Below are positions 32,141-43,342 of a stretch of 64,000 nt of DNA, in pieces. The DNA is from Micromonospora sp. LH3U1. Lineage in GTDB: Bacteria > Actinomycetota > Actinomycetes > Mycobacteriales > Micromonosporaceae. The stretch spans positions 1,364,001 to 1,428,000 of the forward strand of contig NZ_CP116936.1 of assembly GCF_028475105.1 (NCBI RefSeq). The letters run 5' to 3'. A program made the position numbers and the translations under genes. Every line of letters begins with the position of its first letter. Positions within the stretch are counted from its first letter, which is position 1. The notes below the pieces were generated by a model. That model worked only from the letters and a program-made list of their open reading frames with translations, searched no databases and was not told where the DNA came from.

Positions 32141-34513
32141 GTGCATCTCCCCCCGGGCATGGTCGCTGTCGCGGCGCTCAGCGGGCTCGTCGCCGTGGTG
32201 GCCGTCGTGCTGCTGACCGTGGTCGCCCGACGGCGCACGGGGCCGCGCCGACCGGCGCACCTGCTGCTCGCCGCAGCCGCCGGGGTCGCTCTGCTCAGCC
32301 TGCTGGGAGGGGTGGTCGCCGCACTCGGCGCGCACGACCACTGGGCCCACGAGCAGGGGCAGCGGACGAGTTGGGCGACCGTGGTGGCGATCGGCACGGC
32401 GGTGAGCGGGCTGGCCTTCGCCGCCGGTCTGCTCCGGCTGCCCGGGGTGGCCGCCACGGCGGCGGGGACGGCCCGGCTCGCCCTGGACGGGTTGGTCATG
32501 GCGGCCGCGCTGTGGTTCGTCGGCTGGGTGCTCTTCTCCGAACCCACCCGGCTGCTCGGTGCCGCGACCCCGGTGGCCTGCCCGGCGATCCTGCTCGCCA
32601 CGGTGAGCGCCGCTCTCGGTGCCGGGCTCGCCGTGATCGTCGTCTTCCGGGCCGCCGCTCCACGTCGACGGCTCGCCGCGCTGGGCGCCGGCATCAGTGC
32701 GGTGACCTGCGGCGGCCTGGGTCTCAGCGCCGGGCTCTGCCAGGCCGGGCCGACCATGGCGCTGACCGGTGCGACAGTGCTCGCCGCCGGCCTGCTGACC
32801 GTGGCGCTCGCGGTACACCGGGCCGACCGGCCCGGCCAGGTCGAGCTGGACCTGATCGGTCGCGACGGCGAGTACGCGATCGCCCCGATGCTGGCGATGG
32901 CCGCCTCGGCGATGTACCACCTCGTCCAGGACGGCCGGTTCACGGCGGCGGGCATCGTGGCCGGCAGCGTGGAGGGCTTCGCCCTGGTGGCACGGCAATA
33001 CCTCACCCTCCGCGACGTCCGGGGGTACGCGGACCGCCTGGCCGAGCGGGAGGCGCACTTCCGCGAGCTGGCGCACACCGATCCGCTGACGTCGCTGGCC
33101 AACCGGCGCGGGCTGCTCCGCACGCTTCATCAGAGCGCCGCGGCGCGCACCCCGTGTGTGCTGCTCGGTCTCGACCTGGACGGCTTCAAGCACGTCAACG
33201 ACATGCGTGGCCACGACGTGGGCGACGCCGTGCTGGCCGAGGTGGGCCGACGGCTGCGGGGCAACCTACGCCCCGGCGACGTGGCGGCCCGGCTGGGCGG
33301 CGACGAGTTCGCCGTACTCATGCAGGGCCGGCCGGTCGAGGCGGACCGCGTCGCCGAACGGTTGCTCGGGGTGCTCAACCGACCGTACGACCAGCAGGAG
33401 GGCCCGGTCTTTCTGTCGGTGAGCATCGGGGTGGCCGGGTGGGCCGGCGAGCCGGACGTGGAGCTGCTGCTGCGCCACGCCGACCTGGCCCTGCGCTACG
33501 CCAAGCAGCGCGGCAAGAACCGGATCGAGCGGTACGACGCCGCGTACGACCAGCTGTTGCGTCGGCGTACGACGGTGGAGCACGAGCTGCGCGGTGCCAT
33601 CGACCGCGACGAGCTGCGGTTGGCGTTCCAGCCGGTGGCGTCGCTGCCGTCGGTGCGGCCGGTGGGCGCCGAGGCCCTGCTCCGCTGGCACCACCCCGAG
33701 CTGGGCAACGTCCGTCCGGACGAGTTCATCCCGCTCGCCGAGGAGTGCGGCATGATCGCCTCGCTCGGTGCCTGGGTGCTGCATCAGGCCTGCTACCAGC
33801 TCTCCCGTTGGCTGGCGGACGGGCACGACGTGTGGGTGTCGGTCAACGTCTCACCGCGCGAGCTGCACGCCCCGGAGTACGTGGTCCAGGTGGCCGAGGC
33901 GCTGCGCGCCCACCACGTGCCGCCGCAGCGGCTGGTGCTGGAGGTCACCGAGCACGCGGTCGCCACCGACCTGGACGAGCTGATCCGACGGCTGACCGCC
34001 CTGCGGTTGACCGGTGTCCGGATCGCGCTGGACGACTTCGGGGCCGGCTATTCGTCGCTGGGGCAGTTGCGCCGGCTGCCAATCGACATTCTGAAGATCG
34101 ACCACAGCCTGGTGGCCGAGCACGAGCCGGTCCACCCGGTCGGTCAGGACGGCCCGGCGTTCGCGCCGATGGTCGACATCGTGATGCGACTGGGCCACCA
34201 ACTGGGGCTTGAGGTGATCGCCGAGGGGGTGACCAACCCGACCGAGCTGGCCGCGGTGGTGGCCGCCGGCTGCCGGTTCGGCCAGGGCGCGCTCTTCGGC
34301 TGGGGGGTGCCCGCCGAGCACCTGGAGGCGATGTTGGAGGCGGCCACCTCACCAGGTGCGCGGCCTGCTCCGCTGCCCACGCCGCGCCGGGTTCCGGGTG
34401 GTTCCGGGCAGCTCAACCCGCCTGCCGATGGCGCGTCGTCGGCCAACGCGCCGACCTCCGTTAACCAACATGTGGGATCAGTTGACTCATCGCGTGAGAT
34501 GCGTCAGGCTTAG
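32141..34513 (+). CDS. membrane-bound GGDEF-EAL protein (intact)
   Basis: 790 residues, the only one of three such genes here in a single frame. Eight or so hydrophobic segments (about 5-275) precede a GGDEF domain ([36 protein letters not shown]) with an RPGD sequence five residues before GGDEF, matching the RxxD product-inhibition site. The EAL domain is complete ([68 protein letters not shown]). Both cyclase and phosphodiesterase activities are possible. The 3' end contains the ilvB promoter. Confidence 0.9.
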   Translation: MHLPPGMVAVAALSGLVAVVAVVLLTVVARRRTGPRRPAHLLLAAAAGVALLSLLGGVVAALGAHDHWAHEQGQRTSWATVVAIGTAVSGLAFAAGLLRLPGVAATAAGTARLALDGLVMAAALWFVGWVLFSEPTRLLGAATPVACPAILLATVSAALGAGLAVIVVFRAAAPRRRLAALGAGISAVTCGGLGLSAGLCQAGPTMALTGATVLAAGLLTVALAVHRADRPGQVELDLIGRDGEYAIAPMLAMAASAMYHLVQDGRFTAAGIVAGSVEGFALVARQYLTLRDVRGYADRLAEREAHFRELAHTDPLTSLANRRGLLRTLHQSAAARTPCVLLGLDLDGFKHVNDMRGHDVGDAVLAEVGRRLRGNLRPGDVAARLGGDEFAVLMQGRPVEADRVAERLLGVLNRPYDQQEGPVFLSVSIGVAGWAGEPDVELLLRHADLALRYAKQRGKNRIERYDAAYDQLLRRRTTVEHELRGAIDRDELRLAFQPVASLPSVRPVGAEALLRWHHPELGNVRPDEFIPLAEECGMIASLGAWVLHQACYQLSRWLADGHDVWVSVNVSPRELHAPEYVVQVAEALRAHHVPPQRLVLEVTEHAVATDLDELIRRLTALRLTGVRIALDDFGAGYSSLGQLRRLPIDILKIDHSLVAEHEPVHPVGQDGPAFAPMVDIVMRLGHQLGLEVIAEGVTNPTELAAVVAAGCRFGQGALFGWGVPAEHLEAMLEAATSPGARPAPLPTPRRVPGGSGQLNPPADGASSANAPTSVNQHVGSVDSSREMRQA
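34482..34510 (+). promoter_or_regulatory. promoter of the ilvB leader
   Basis: TTGACT (34482-34487), 17 bases, CAGGCT (34505-34510) sits inside the last codons of the GGDEF-EAL gene. The expected transcript start, about seven bases after the -10 box, coincides with the ATG of the leader peptide at 34518, so the mRNA is predicted to be leaderless. Confidence 0.5.
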
Positions 34514-34517
34514 CCGC

Positions 34518-34553
34518 ATGTCGTCGTACCGGTCGCTGCGAGTACTTACCTGA
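34518..34553 (+). CDS. ilvB leader peptide (11 residues)
   Basis: ATG 34518 encodes MSSYRSLRVLT and stops at TGA 34551-34553, at the foot of the first attenuator hairpin. The Leu-Arg-Val-Leu run uses CTG, CGA, GTA and CTT; GTA and CTT are rare in this G+C-rich genome, as expected for a stalling sensor. No ribosome site precedes it, consistent with a leaderless transcript. Known actinobacterial ilvB genes use similar short leaders. Confidence 0.55.
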   Translation: MSSYRSLRVLT

Positions 34554-34612
34554 GCGCACTCTCCCTCGTTGAGAGTGCGCTGGCCCCGTGCATCTGCACG
34601 AGGGCCGTTTTT
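34553..34612 (+). terminator. ilvB attenuator (two hairpins and a T tract)
   Basis: Hairpin 1: AGCGCACTCTC (34553-34563) with GAGAGTGCGCT (34571-34581), perfect. Hairpin 2: 34582-34591 with 34596-34606 (one bulged A), followed by GTTTTTATT. This is a textbook intrinsic terminator located between the leader peptide and ilvB, so transcription into ilvBNC probably depends on leucine/valine-tRNA supply. Confidence 0.78.
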
Positions 34613-34701
34613 ATTGCCATCGGAACCTGGCGAGGCGGGCCCCGCCCGTGTCGCAACGCTTGACTAGCCACCAGCCACTCCAGCCGAAGGCCAGAACCGC
34701 C

Positions 34702-36585
34702 ATGACGAAACCCACGCCCGAGACCCTCGCCCACACCGCCCGCCGGGCCCGCGCGGCCGCCGACCCGGCCGTCGACGTCGACCCCACCGCCGCACGTGGC
34801 GCGGCCACCCCGGCCGTCCCGGCGGTACGGCCCTCCGCTCCGGCCCAGGTTTCCGGGGCCGGCTCGCTTGTGCGGTCCCTCGAGGCGCTCGGCGTCGAGG
34901 TCCTCTTCGGCATCCCGGGCGGCGCGATCCTGCCGGCGTACGACCCGCTCTACGACTCCACCGTCCGGCACATCCTGGTTCGGCACGAGCAGGGCGCGGG
35001 GCACGCGGCGACCGGGTACGCGCAGGCCACTGGCAAGGTCGGCGTCTGCATGGCCACCTCCGGCCCGGGCGCGACGAACCTCGTCACCCCGATCGCGGAC
35101 GCGTACATGGACTCGGTGGCGATGGTGGCGATCACCGGGCAGGTGGCCAGCCCGTCGATCGGCACCGACGCCTTCCAGGAGGCGGACATCCAGGGCATCA
35201 CCCTGCCGATCACCAAGCACAACTTCCTCGTCCAGACCGCCGAGGAGATCCCGCGGGTGCTGGCCGAGGCGTTCCACCTGGCCAGCACCGGCCGGCCCGG
35301 CCCGGTCCTGGTCGACATCCCCAAGGACGTGCTCCAGGCACCGACCACCTTCGCCTGGCCGCCCGTCCTGGACCTGCCCGGATACCGGCCGACCCTGCAC
35401 CCGCACGGCAAGCAGATCCGGGAGGCCGCGCGGCTGATGGCCGGTGCCCGCCGTCCGGTGCTCTACGTGGGTGGCGGGGTGCTCAAGGCCGGGGCCACCG
35501 ACGGGCTGCGCCGGTTGGCCGAGCTGACCGGCATCCCGGTCGTCACCACGCTGATGGCGCTCGGCGCGTTCCCCGACTCACACCAGCAGCACCTGGGGAT
35601 GCCCGGCATGCACGGCACGGTCGCCGCCGTCTACGGCCTGCAGAAGGCGGACCTGATCGTCGCGCTGGGCGCGCGGTTCGATGACCGCGTCACCGGCAAG
35701 TTGGACTCGTTCGCCCCGGACGCGACAGTGGTGCACGCCGACATCGACCCCGCCGAGATCGGCAAGAACCGGCACGTCGACGTGCCGATCGTCGGAGACG
35801 CCAAGCACGTCATCGACGAGCTGCTCGCCGCGGTGACCGTCGAACGGTCGGCGGGGCGCACCACCGACCTGGGTGACTGGTGGACCCAGCTGGACGACCT
35901 GCGCAACCGTTACCCGCTGGGCTACGACGAGCCGGCCGACGGCACGCTCTCCCCGCAGTACGTGATCAAGCGCCTGGGCGAGATCGTCGGCCCCGACGCG
36001 ATCTTCGTGGCCGGGGTGGGCCAGCACCAGATGTGGGCGTCCCAGTTCATCTCCTACGAGAAGCCGAACACCTGGTTGAACTCCGGCGGCCTCGGCACGA
36101 TGGGCTACGCGGTGCCGGCGGCGATGGGCGCCAAGGTCGGCAAGCCGGACACGGTGGTCTGGGCGGTGGACGGTGACGGCTGCTTCCAGATGACCAACCA
36201 GGAGTTGGCCACCTGCGCGTTGGAGGGCATCCCGGTCAAGATCGCCGTGATCAACAACGGCAACCTCGGCATGGTCCGGCAGTGGCAGACACTGTTCTAC
36301 AACGAGCGCTACTCCAACACCGAGCTCGGCACCCACAAGCACCGCATTCCCGACTTCGTCAAGCTGGCCGAAGCGCTGGGCTGCGTCGGGCTGCGCTGCG
36401 AGAACGCCGCCGACGTGGACAAGACCATCGCCGCCGCCATGGAGATCAACGACGCCCCGGTGGTGATCGACTTTGTGGTCGGCAAGGACGCGATGGTCTG
36501 GCCGATGGTCGCCGCCGGCACCAGCAACGACGAGATCATGTTCGCCCGTGGCGTCCGCCCGGCCTTCGACGAGGATGACATCTGA
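34702..36585 (+). CDS. ilvB: acetolactate synthase large subunit
   Basis: 627 residues from ATG 34702 ([20 protein letters not shown]). Thiamine- and FAD-dependent first common enzyme of branched-chain amino acid synthesis. Family motifs: [69 protein letters not shown], and the thiamine-binding [15 protein letters not shown]. An N-terminal extension of about 50 residues rich in Ala/Pro precedes the core. The stop overlaps the ilvN start (TGATG). Confidence 0.97.
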   Translation: MTKPTPETLAHTARRARAAADPAVDVDPTAARGAATPAVPAVRPSAPAQVSGAGSLVRSLEALGVEVLFGIPGGAILPAYDPLYDSTVRHILVRHEQGAGHAATGYAQATGKVGVCMATSGPGATNLVTPIADAYMDSVAMVAITGQVASPSIGTDAFQEADIQGITLPITKHNFLVQTAEEIPRVLAEAFHLASTGRPGPVLVDIPKDVLQAPTTFAWPPVLDLPGYRPTLHPHGKQIREAARLMAGARRPVLYVGGGVLKAGATDGLRRLAELTGIPVVTTLMALGAFPDSHQQHLGMPGMHGTVAAVYGLQKADLIVALGARFDDRVTGKLDSFAPDATVVHADIDPAEIGKNRHVDVPIVGDAKHVIDELLAAVTVERSAGRTTDLGDWWTQLDDLRNRYPLGYDEPADGTLSPQYVIKRLGEIVGPDAIFVAGVGQHQMWASQFISYEKPNTWLNSGGLGTMGYAVPAAMGAKVGKPDTVVWAVDGDGCFQMTNQELATCALEGIPVKIAVINNGNLGMVRQWQTLFYNERYSNTELGTHKHRIPDFVKLAEALGCVGLRCENAADVDKTIAAAMEINDAPVVIDFVVGKDAMVWPMVAAGTSNDEIMFARGVRPAFDEDDI

Positions 36586-37100
36586 TGACAATGCACACTT
36601 TGTCGGTGCTGGTGGAGAACAAGCCCGGCGTACTCGCCCGGGTTTCGGGCCTGTTCTCCCGGCGCGGGTTCAACATTGACAGCCTCGCCGTGGGCGAGAC
36701 CGAGAACCCGGACGTCTCCCGGATCACCATCGTGGTCAACGCGGAGTCGTCCCCGTTGGAGCAGGTCACCAAGCAGCTCAACAAGCTGGTCAACGTGCTC
36801 AAGATCGTTGAACTGGATCCGCAGGTCTCGGTTGCCCGGGAGTTGCTGCTGGTGAAGGTTCGCGCCGACCGGTCCGCGCGGTCGCAGGTGCTGGAGACCG
36901 TCAACCTGTTCCGCGCCCGGGTGGTCGACGTCGCACCGGACACGCTGACCATCGAGGCCACCGGCACCCCGGACAAGCTCGACGCGCTCCTGCGCGACCT
37001 CGAGTCCTTCGGCATCAAGGAAATGGTCCAGTCCGGGCTGGTGGCGATCGGGCGCGGCTCGCGTTCGATCACCGCCGGTCCCGCGCTGCGGGCCGCCTGA
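36585..37100 (+). CDS. ilvN: acetolactate synthase small (regulatory) subunit
   Basis: 171 residues. The N-terminal ACT domain HTLSVLVENKPGVLARVSGL and GFNIDSLAVGETE binds valine for feedback control; a second C-terminal ACT-like domain follows (RARVVDVAPDTLTIEATGT). ATG 36585 overlaps the ilvB stop, giving coupled synthesis of the two subunits. Confidence 0.97.
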   Translation: MTMHTLSVLVENKPGVLARVSGLFSRRGFNIDSLAVGETENPDVSRITIVVNAESSPLEQVTKQLNKLVNVLKIVELDPQVSVARELLLVKVRADRSARSQVLETVNLFRARVVDVAPDTLTIEATGTPDKLDALLRDLESFGIKEMVQSGLVAIGRGSRSITAGPALRAA

Positions 37101-38207
<1,107 letters not shown>

Positions 38208-38332
38208 CCGCCCGGCCCAACCGGACGACATTTCCCGACGGTCCGGGCCGGTGCTCTCCCAAGCGCCGCGCCCGGGCCGTCCGGCATGCCACCTGTCGAG
38301 GCGCCGCCCGCCCGCAGGCCGGGCTGAACGGG

Positions 38333-38412
38333 CAAGATCCGCACAACAGCAGGAATGTTGGCCCCTCAGGCTCCCCTGAGGCAGCACTTTCCCTGCTGTT
38401 GCGCGGATCTTG
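38333..38412. repeat. intergenic inverted repeat B (GATC-ended) between ilvC and serA
   Basis: The 21-base arm 38333-38353 (CAAGATCCGCACAACAGCAGG is its start) pairs with 38392-38412 at 20 of 21 positions. A perfect inner stem CCTCAGG/CCTGAGG (38364-38381) makes a two-level hairpin. It lies in a 498-base gap (38208-38705) between two plus-strand genes and could end the ilvBNC transcript. The rest of the gap is G+C-rich with no open frame I would call a gene. Confidence 0.85.
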
Positions 38413-38588
38413 GCACGGCGGGCAGGCGCGAGCGCGCCCACGGCCGGTGCGCGCGAGCGCGCGGGCACGACATCGACGTCTTGGCGCAGCGACCGTATCG
38501 GTCAGGTGAACGGCCGATGTCCGCCGTCCGACCCCGCGTGTGAGGGCCCTCACCCCGCAGACCGGAACACGTCGACCAACGAGGCCCC

Positions 38589-38594
38589 TACGAT
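38589..38594 (+). promoter_or_regulatory. candidate -10 box for serA
   Basis: TACGAT fits TAnnnT and lies 112 bases upstream of the serA ATG, downstream of inverted repeat B. No good -35 is visible. Support is only the hexamer and its location in the long gap. Confidence 0.3.
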
Positions 38595-38705
38595 CGCGGG
38601 TAGGTGCGCAGCCGGCACCTGACGGCCACGGCACGGATCAGCGCGGGGCGCAGTGCGGCACCCCGTCGGCCGGGCCGATCGCATACACGACCTCTACGAG
38701 GACCG

Positions 38706-40304
38706 ATGACTCCTGTCGTACTGATCGCCGAAGAACTCGCCCCCGCCGCCATCGAGGTGCTCGCCCACGACTTCGACGTCCGCCACGTCGACGGCACCGA
38801 CCGTCCGGCTCTGCTCTCGGCGCTCTCCGAGGCTGACGCCGTCATCGTGCGTAGCGCGACCCAGATCGACGCCGAGGCGGTCGCCGCCGCGCCGCGACTC
38901 AAGGTTGTCGCTCGGGCCGGCGTCGGGCTGGACAACGTCGAGGTGCCGGCCGCCACCGCGCGGGGCGTGATGGTCGTCAACGCGCCCACCTCCAACATCG
39001 TCTCCGCCGCCGAGCAGGCCGTCGCGCTGCTGCTCGCTGTTGCCCGCAACACCGCGAGCGCCAGTTCCGCGCTCAAGGCGGGGGAGTGGAAGCGGTCGAA
39101 GTACACCGGCGTCGAGGTGCAGGGCAAGACCGTCGGCGTGGTCGGGCTCGGTCGTATCGGGGTGCTCTTCGCGCAGCGCATCGCCGCGTTCGGCACCCGG
39201 CTGATCGCGTACGACCCGTACATCCAGCCGGCTCGTGCGGCGCAGCTCGGCGTCCGCCTGGTCGGGCTGGAGGAGCTGCTGCGGGAGAGCGACTTCATCT
39301 CCATCCACCTGCCCAAGACGCCGGAGACGGTGGGCCTGATCGGTGAGAAGGAGCTGGCGATCGTCAAGCCCGGCGTTCGCATCGTCAACGCCGCCCGTGG
39401 TGGGCTGGTCGACGAGCAGGCGCTCGCGAACGCGATCGCCGAGGGTCGGGTCGCCGGCGCCGGTGTCGACGTCTACAGCAAGGAGCCGTGCACCTCGTCC
39501 CCGCTGTTCGCCTTCGACAACGTGGTGGCCACCCCGCACCTGGGTGCCTCCACCCACGAGGCGCAGGACAAGGCCGGTCTCGCCGTGGCCAAGAGCGTCA
39601 AGCTGGCGTTGCAGGGCGAGTTCGTCCCGGACGCGGTCAACGTGCAGGCCGGCGGTGTGGTCGCCGAGGACGTCCGGCCGCTGCTGCCGCTGGCGGAGAA
39701 GCTCGGCCGGGCGTTCACCGCGGTCGCCGGTGGGATTGCCGCCAGCGTCACGGTCGAGGTACGCGGCGAGATCGTCAGCCACGACGTGTCGGTGCTCAAG
39801 CTCGCCGCCACCAAGGGCCTGTTCAGCTCGGTGGTCGAGGAGCAGGTCACCTACGTCAACGCCCCGCACCTGGCCGCCGAGCGTGGCGTCGAGGTCACCC
39901 TGGCCACCGTGGCCGAGACGGCCGAGCAGCCCACCCTGGTGACGGTACGCGGAGCGCTGCCGGACGGCCGCACGGTCAGTGTCTCCGGCACGGTGACCCA
40001 CTCCGGCACTCGGGACGTCCTGAAGCTGACCGAGGTGGACGGCTTCGATGTGGAGATCGGCGCTGAGGGCATCCTGCTCTTCCTGCGCTACGCCGACCGG
40101 CCCGGCGTCGTCGGCACGGTTGGCACCCTGCTCGGCGAATCGGGCATCAACATCGCCGCCATGCAGGTGGCTCGGCGTGAGGCGGGCGGCGAGACGCTGA
40201 TGACGCTCACCGTCGACCAGGCGCTCGGCGCCGACCTGCTCACCTCGGCCGCCGACTCGATCGGCGCCACGGCGGCCAGCGCCGCGGACCTGCGCGACGA
40301 GTAG
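38706..40304 (+). CDS. serA: D-3-phosphoglycerate dehydrogenase
   Basis: 532 residues from ATG 38706 behind GAGGACCG. First step of serine synthesis. NAD-binding VGVVGLGRIGVLFAQRI, catalytic Arg region NAARGGLVDEQAL, Glu region and His in ATPHLGASTHEAQ are present, then the long intervening domain and C-terminal ACT domain (LLFLRYADRPGVVGTVGTLLGESG) of the actinobacterial type, which senses serine. It follows ilvBNC as in related genomes but is separated by 498 bases and a hairpin, so it is probably transcribed on its own. Confidence 0.96.
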   Translation: MTPVVLIAEELAPAAIEVLAHDFDVRHVDGTDRPALLSALSEADAVIVRSATQIDAEAVAAAPRLKVVARAGVGLDNVEVPAATARGVMVVNAPTSNIVSAAEQAVALLLAVARNTASASSALKAGEWKRSKYTGVEVQGKTVGVVGLGRIGVLFAQRIAAFGTRLIAYDPYIQPARAAQLGVRLVGLEELLRESDFISIHLPKTPETVGLIGEKELAIVKPGVRIVNAARGGLVDEQALANAIAEGRVAGAGVDVYSKEPCTSSPLFAFDNVVATPHLGASTHEAQDKAGLAVAKSVKLALQGEFVPDAVNVQAGGVVAEDVRPLLPLAEKLGRAFTAVAGGIAASVTVEVRGEIVSHDVSVLKLAATKGLFSSVVEEQVTYVNAPHLAAERGVEVTLATVAETAEQPTLVTVRGALPDGRTVSVSGTVTHSGTRDVLKLTEVDGFDVEIGAEGILLFLRYADRPGVVGTVGTLLGESGINIAAMQVARREAGGETLMTLTVDQALGADLLTSAADSIGATAASAADLRDE

Positions 40305-40323
40305 TAGACGAGAAGCACCGTGG

Positions 40324-40348
40324 GGGGCCTGGCGATTCGCCGGGCCCC
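40324..40348. terminator. serA terminator
   Basis: An 11-bp stem (40324-40334 with 40338-40348, one G-T pair, loop ATT) lies 20 bases after the serA stop and is followed by TCGTCATTT. It also faces the convergent 118-residue gene and may end both transcripts. Confidence 0.8.
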
Positions 40349-40379
40349 TCGTCATTTCCCGCCCGTGCCGCCGGTCAGG

Positions 40380-40736
40380 TCAGCCGGGCAGTCGGGCCGG
40401 GGGTGGGTAGACCGAGCCGTCCTGCGGGTCGAAGAGCATCAGCCCGTGCTCGCCGGCCAGTCGCTCGATGTCCAGCAGCACCTGATCCGCGCAGGTCGGG
40501 TGCAGGTTCAGCTCGACATGGTCGTGGGCGGCGTGCAGTGGCGCCACCGCCCACGGGCTGTCCCGGCCGGGGTGACGGTCCGGATAGGAGGCGGTGATCG
40601 CCCGGTAGAAGCTGACCACCCTCGGGTCCGGGTAACGGTCCACGTGTCGCCCCTGCCGGCAACCGTTGACTGCTGTCCGCACGTCCTCGGGCGTCGCCCC
40701 GTCTTCCAGGGCCCACACGCTCAGATCGAAACTCAC
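40380..40736 (-). CDS. hypothetical protein, 118 residues
   Basis: Small soluble protein (MSFDLSVWALEDGATPEDVR...) with no signal peptide or membrane segment; starts GTG 40736. Codon positions show normal genome bias, supporting real coding. Features such as SFYRAITASYPDRHP and HDHVELNLHPTC resemble short conserved actinobacterial proteins of unknown function. No catalytic motif recognised. Confidence 0.75.
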   Translation of the reverse strand: MSFDLSVWALEDGATPEDVRTAVNGCRQGRHVDRYPDPRVVSFYRAITASYPDRHPGRDSPWAVAPLHAAHDHVELNLHPTCADQVLLDIERLAGEHGLMLFDPQDGSVYPPPARLPG

Positions 40737-40830
40737 GGCGGATAGCGTGCCATCCGCCGTTCACCATGTCGAAACTGCCTCACCGCCGGTTCCCGCACTC
40801 TCCGGTGACGACGGTCCGCTGTGGAGACTC

Positions 40831-40860
40831 TTGCGTAGAGTTGCGTCGATTCGCTAGCGT
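40831..40860 (+). promoter_or_regulatory. orphan plus-strand promoter
   Basis: TTGCGT (40831-40836), 18-base spacer, TAGCGT (40855-40860). No plus-strand protein gene follows before leuB. A perfect hairpin stands at 40981-41016, which is why a small RNA is proposed for the interval. Confidence 0.35.
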
Positions 40861-40866
40861 ACGCAC

Positions 40867-41016
40867 TGCGGTCACTGGCCGAGTTCGAGGCGCCGGCCCG
40901 TCTTCGGGTGGCGCGGTCGACGTCCGGCCCGACCGGTCCGCACCCCTCGGTTGTGCGAGCCACGCGCACTCGTCGCTGACCGGCCCCCACGGTCGTTGCC
41001 GAGATTGTGGGGGCCG
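40867..41016 (+). ncRNA. candidate structured small RNA
   Basis: Between the orphan promoter and a 10-bp perfect hairpin (CGGCCCCCAC 40981-40990 with GTGGGGGCCG 41007-41016) lie about 150 bases without a protein gene. They contain another strong hairpin at 40890-40914 (GCGCC and CCCG arms around TCTT). The last hairpin could equally be the terminator of apbE on the minus strand. There is no T tract. Rated as a hypothesis only. The rest of the 344-base gap (40737-41080) shows nothing else. Confidence 0.25.
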
Positions 41017-41080
41017 ATCGCATGCCCGACCGAGGTGCGAATCGCCCTGGGGAGACGGGCTCGGTGCGTTGACGTTCCGC

Positions 41081-41923
41081 TCAGCGCCGGTGTGCGAAGA
41101 GCGCGCGATAGTCGGAGTTGCCACGGAACCACGCCAGACCGGTGGGGCCGGCGGCGTAGAGCGCGGTGGCGTAACCGTCCGCGATCGTGAGGTCGGGGCC
41201 CACGACGGTGGCGGCGACGAGGTGGTCGGCCGGCTCGCCGGTGTGCGGGTCCACCACGTGCCCCTGCCGCCCGGTCACCCCGGAGGTGCCGACCGCGCCA
41301 GCGGTCATCTCCAGCACCAGCGGCGCGCGCTCCGGTGCGGTCGGGTGGTGCACCGCGACCCGCCAGGGCCCACCGTGCGGCGCGTGGCCCCGGACGACGA
41401 GGTCGGCGCCGGTGAGTACGGCGTAGTCGTGGATGCCGGCGGCACGAAGCCTCTCGGCGGCGCGTTCCACCGCCCAGCCGCCGAGTAGACCGCCCGGGTC
41501 GAAGCCGCCGGGCACCGCCCAGGCGTCGAACCACCCGTCGGTGGCGGCGCGCATGGCCGAGCAGCGGTCCACGAGGTCGGCGAGCGGCGGGTACGAATCG
41601 GGGCTGATCTCGCCTCGGCGCAGCCGGGAGACGAGGCTCTCGGGCCGGTTGGGGCTGTAGGTGAGGTCGATGGCGCGCAGTTCCGCGACGCTGTCCCGCA
41701 GTGCCTCGCCCACGCCCCGGCGCCCGAGCCACTCGGGGGCGTTGAGGAGGAGGGTGTACTCGGCGGTCGCGGTGCGTACGGTGTGCTGCACCGCGATCCG
41801 GCCCTCGGTGGCGGTGGCCGGGTCGATTCGGTGCCTGCGGCTGCCGAGTCGGAGGTCCGGCCGGCGGTTGCGAAACGCGGACGGGTCCGGCCAGCGGGTC
41901 CGCGGCTGCTCGTCGATGCGCAT
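41081..41923 (-). CDS. apbE: FAD:protein FMN transferase (ApbE family)
   Basis: 280 residues from ATG 41923. ApbE proteins attach FMN covalently to threonines of redox subunits. Motifs: SRLRRGEIS (E-x-S region), AWAVPGGFDPGGLLGGWAVERAAE, the flavin-site-like VLTGADLVVRG, GAVGTSGVTGRQGHVVDPHTGEP and metal-site-like VVGPDLTIADGYATALYAAG. No lipobox, so it is probably cytoplasmic rather than exported. No NqrC- or RnfG-like partner is seen in the window. Confidence 0.85.
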   Translation of the reverse strand: MRIDEQPRTRWPDPSAFRNRRPDLRLGSRRHRIDPATATEGRIAVQHTVRTATAEYTLLLNAPEWLGRRGVGEALRDSVAELRAIDLTYSPNRPESLVSRLRRGEISPDSYPPLADLVDRCSAMRAATDGWFDAWAVPGGFDPGGLLGGWAVERAAERLRAAGIHDYAVLTGADLVVRGHAPHGGPWRVAVHHPTAPERAPLVLEMTAGAVGTSGVTGRQGHVVDPHTGEPADHLVAATVVGPDLTIADGYATALYAAGPTGLAWFRGNSDYRALFAHRR

Positions 41924-42147
41924 GGCATCTGCCCCCTCGCATGTGGCGCCGCGTCGTCGCGACCCCGATCAGCGGGCCCCCTGACCCACTGACCACCACG
42001 GTATGCAGCGGAGATGATCGCCCCATGAGTCTCAGCTGAGAGGGTGCTGTGCATCCGCCAGTCCCAAATACTGGAAGCCGCGTACCGGGAGGCGGGACGG
42101 GGACGTACCGTTGCCCGGACGGAACCGTTGAACAGAGGAGTGCGGTC

Positions 42148-43179
42148 GTGGCGCGGATCGCGGTGGTGGCCGGGGACGGCATCGGACCCGAGGTGGTCGC
42201 GCAGGCCCGCAAGGTCCTCGACGCGGTGCTACCCGACGTGCAGGCCACCGAGTACGACCTCGGTGCCGCCCGCTGGCACCGTACCGGAGAGGTGCTGCCC
42301 GACTCGGTGCTGGCCGAGCTGGCCGGGCACGACGCGATCCTGCTCGGCGCGGTCGGTGACCCGACGGTTCCGCCGGGTGTGCTCGAGCGGGGGCTGCTGC
42401 TCAAGCTGCGGTTCGCCTTCGACCAGTACGTCAACCTGCGCCCGTCCCGGCTCTGGCCCGGGGTCGCCGGCCCGCTGGGCAACGTGAAGCCGGGCGAGGT
42501 CGACCTCGTGGTGGTGCGCGAGGGCACCGAAGGTCTCTACGCCGGGGCCGGCGGCTCGCTGCACCGGGACACCCCCGCCGAAGTCGCCACCGAGGAGAGC
42601 CTGAACACCCGGCACGGCGTGGAGCGGGTGATCCGCGACGCGTTCGCCCGCGCCGGCCGCCGGGAACGGCGCAAGGTCACCCTGGTGCACAAGACCAACG
42701 TGCTCACCCACGCCGGCTCGCTCTGGGCGCGTACCTTCGACGCGGTCGCCGCCGAGCACCCGGACATCGCCACCGAGTACCAGCACGTCGACGCGGCGGC
42801 CATGTTCCTGGTCACCCAGCCGCAGCGCTACGACGTGGTGGTCACCGACAACCTCTTCGGCGACATCCTCACCGACATCGCCGCCGCCGTCACCGGCGGG
42901 ATCGGGTTGGCAGCCAGTGGTTGCATCAACCCCGAGGGCGCGTACCCGTCGATGTTCGAGCCGGTGCACGGCTCGGCGCCGGACATTGCCGGGCAGGGCA
43001 TCGCCGACCCGGTCGCTGCGGTGCTCTCCGCGGCGCTGCTGCTGGAGCAACTCGGCCACGCCGAGTCCGCGGCCCGGGTCAACGCGGCAGTCGCCGCCGA
43101 ACTGGCCAGCCGGACTCCAGGCGTAACGCTGCGTACCGAAGAGGTCGGCGACCGGCTCGCCGCCCACGCCGTAGCCTGA
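42148..43179 (+). CDS. leuB: 3-isopropylmalate dehydrogenase
   Basis: 343 residues from GTG 42148, eight bases after AGAGGAG. NAD-dependent oxidative decarboxylation in leucine synthesis. Motifs: [76 protein letters not shown] and [19 protein letters not shown]. In this window leuB is separate from leuCD (61.6 kb) and leuA is absent. Divergent from apbE. Confidence 0.96.
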   Translation: MARIAVVAGDGIGPEVVAQARKVLDAVLPDVQATEYDLGAARWHRTGEVLPDSVLAELAGHDAILLGAVGDPTVPPGVLERGLLLKLRFAFDQYVNLRPSRLWPGVAGPLGNVKPGEVDLVVVREGTEGLYAGAGGSLHRDTPAEVATEESLNTRHGVERVIRDAFARAGRRERRKVTLVHKTNVLTHAGSLWARTFDAVAAEHPDIATEYQHVDAAAMFLVTQPQRYDVVVTDNLFGDILTDIAAAVTGGIGLAASGCINPEGAYPSMFEPVHGSAPDIAGQGIADPVAAVLSAALLLEQLGHAESAARVNAAVAAELASRTPGVTLRTEEVGDRLAAHAVA

Positions 43180-43342
43180 CCGCCCCGGCCCGACCGGCGC
43201 CTGGTCCCGCGTCGGCCTGACCTGGCAATTCGTCGCGGCCGCCCGGCGTTACCCGCTGAACGACCGTTCGGGGTAAGTTTCTGGGCACAGCCATGTCGGT
43301 GTGCGGTCCCGCATGCCGTTGTCCCGCAGGGAGGTCAGCGCG

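Noticed and set aside
42026-42040. ATG-AGT-CTC-AGC-TGA as a four-residue leader peptide for leuB
   Set aside because: Only one leucine codon, no ribosome site and no terminator follows, unlike the ilvB and cimA leaders.
42018-42060. CTGAGAGGGTGC upstream of leuB, reminiscent of a thiamine riboswitch segment
   Set aside because: The other conserved thiamine riboswitch elements are absent and leuB is not a thiamine gene; leuB also has its own normal ribosome site.
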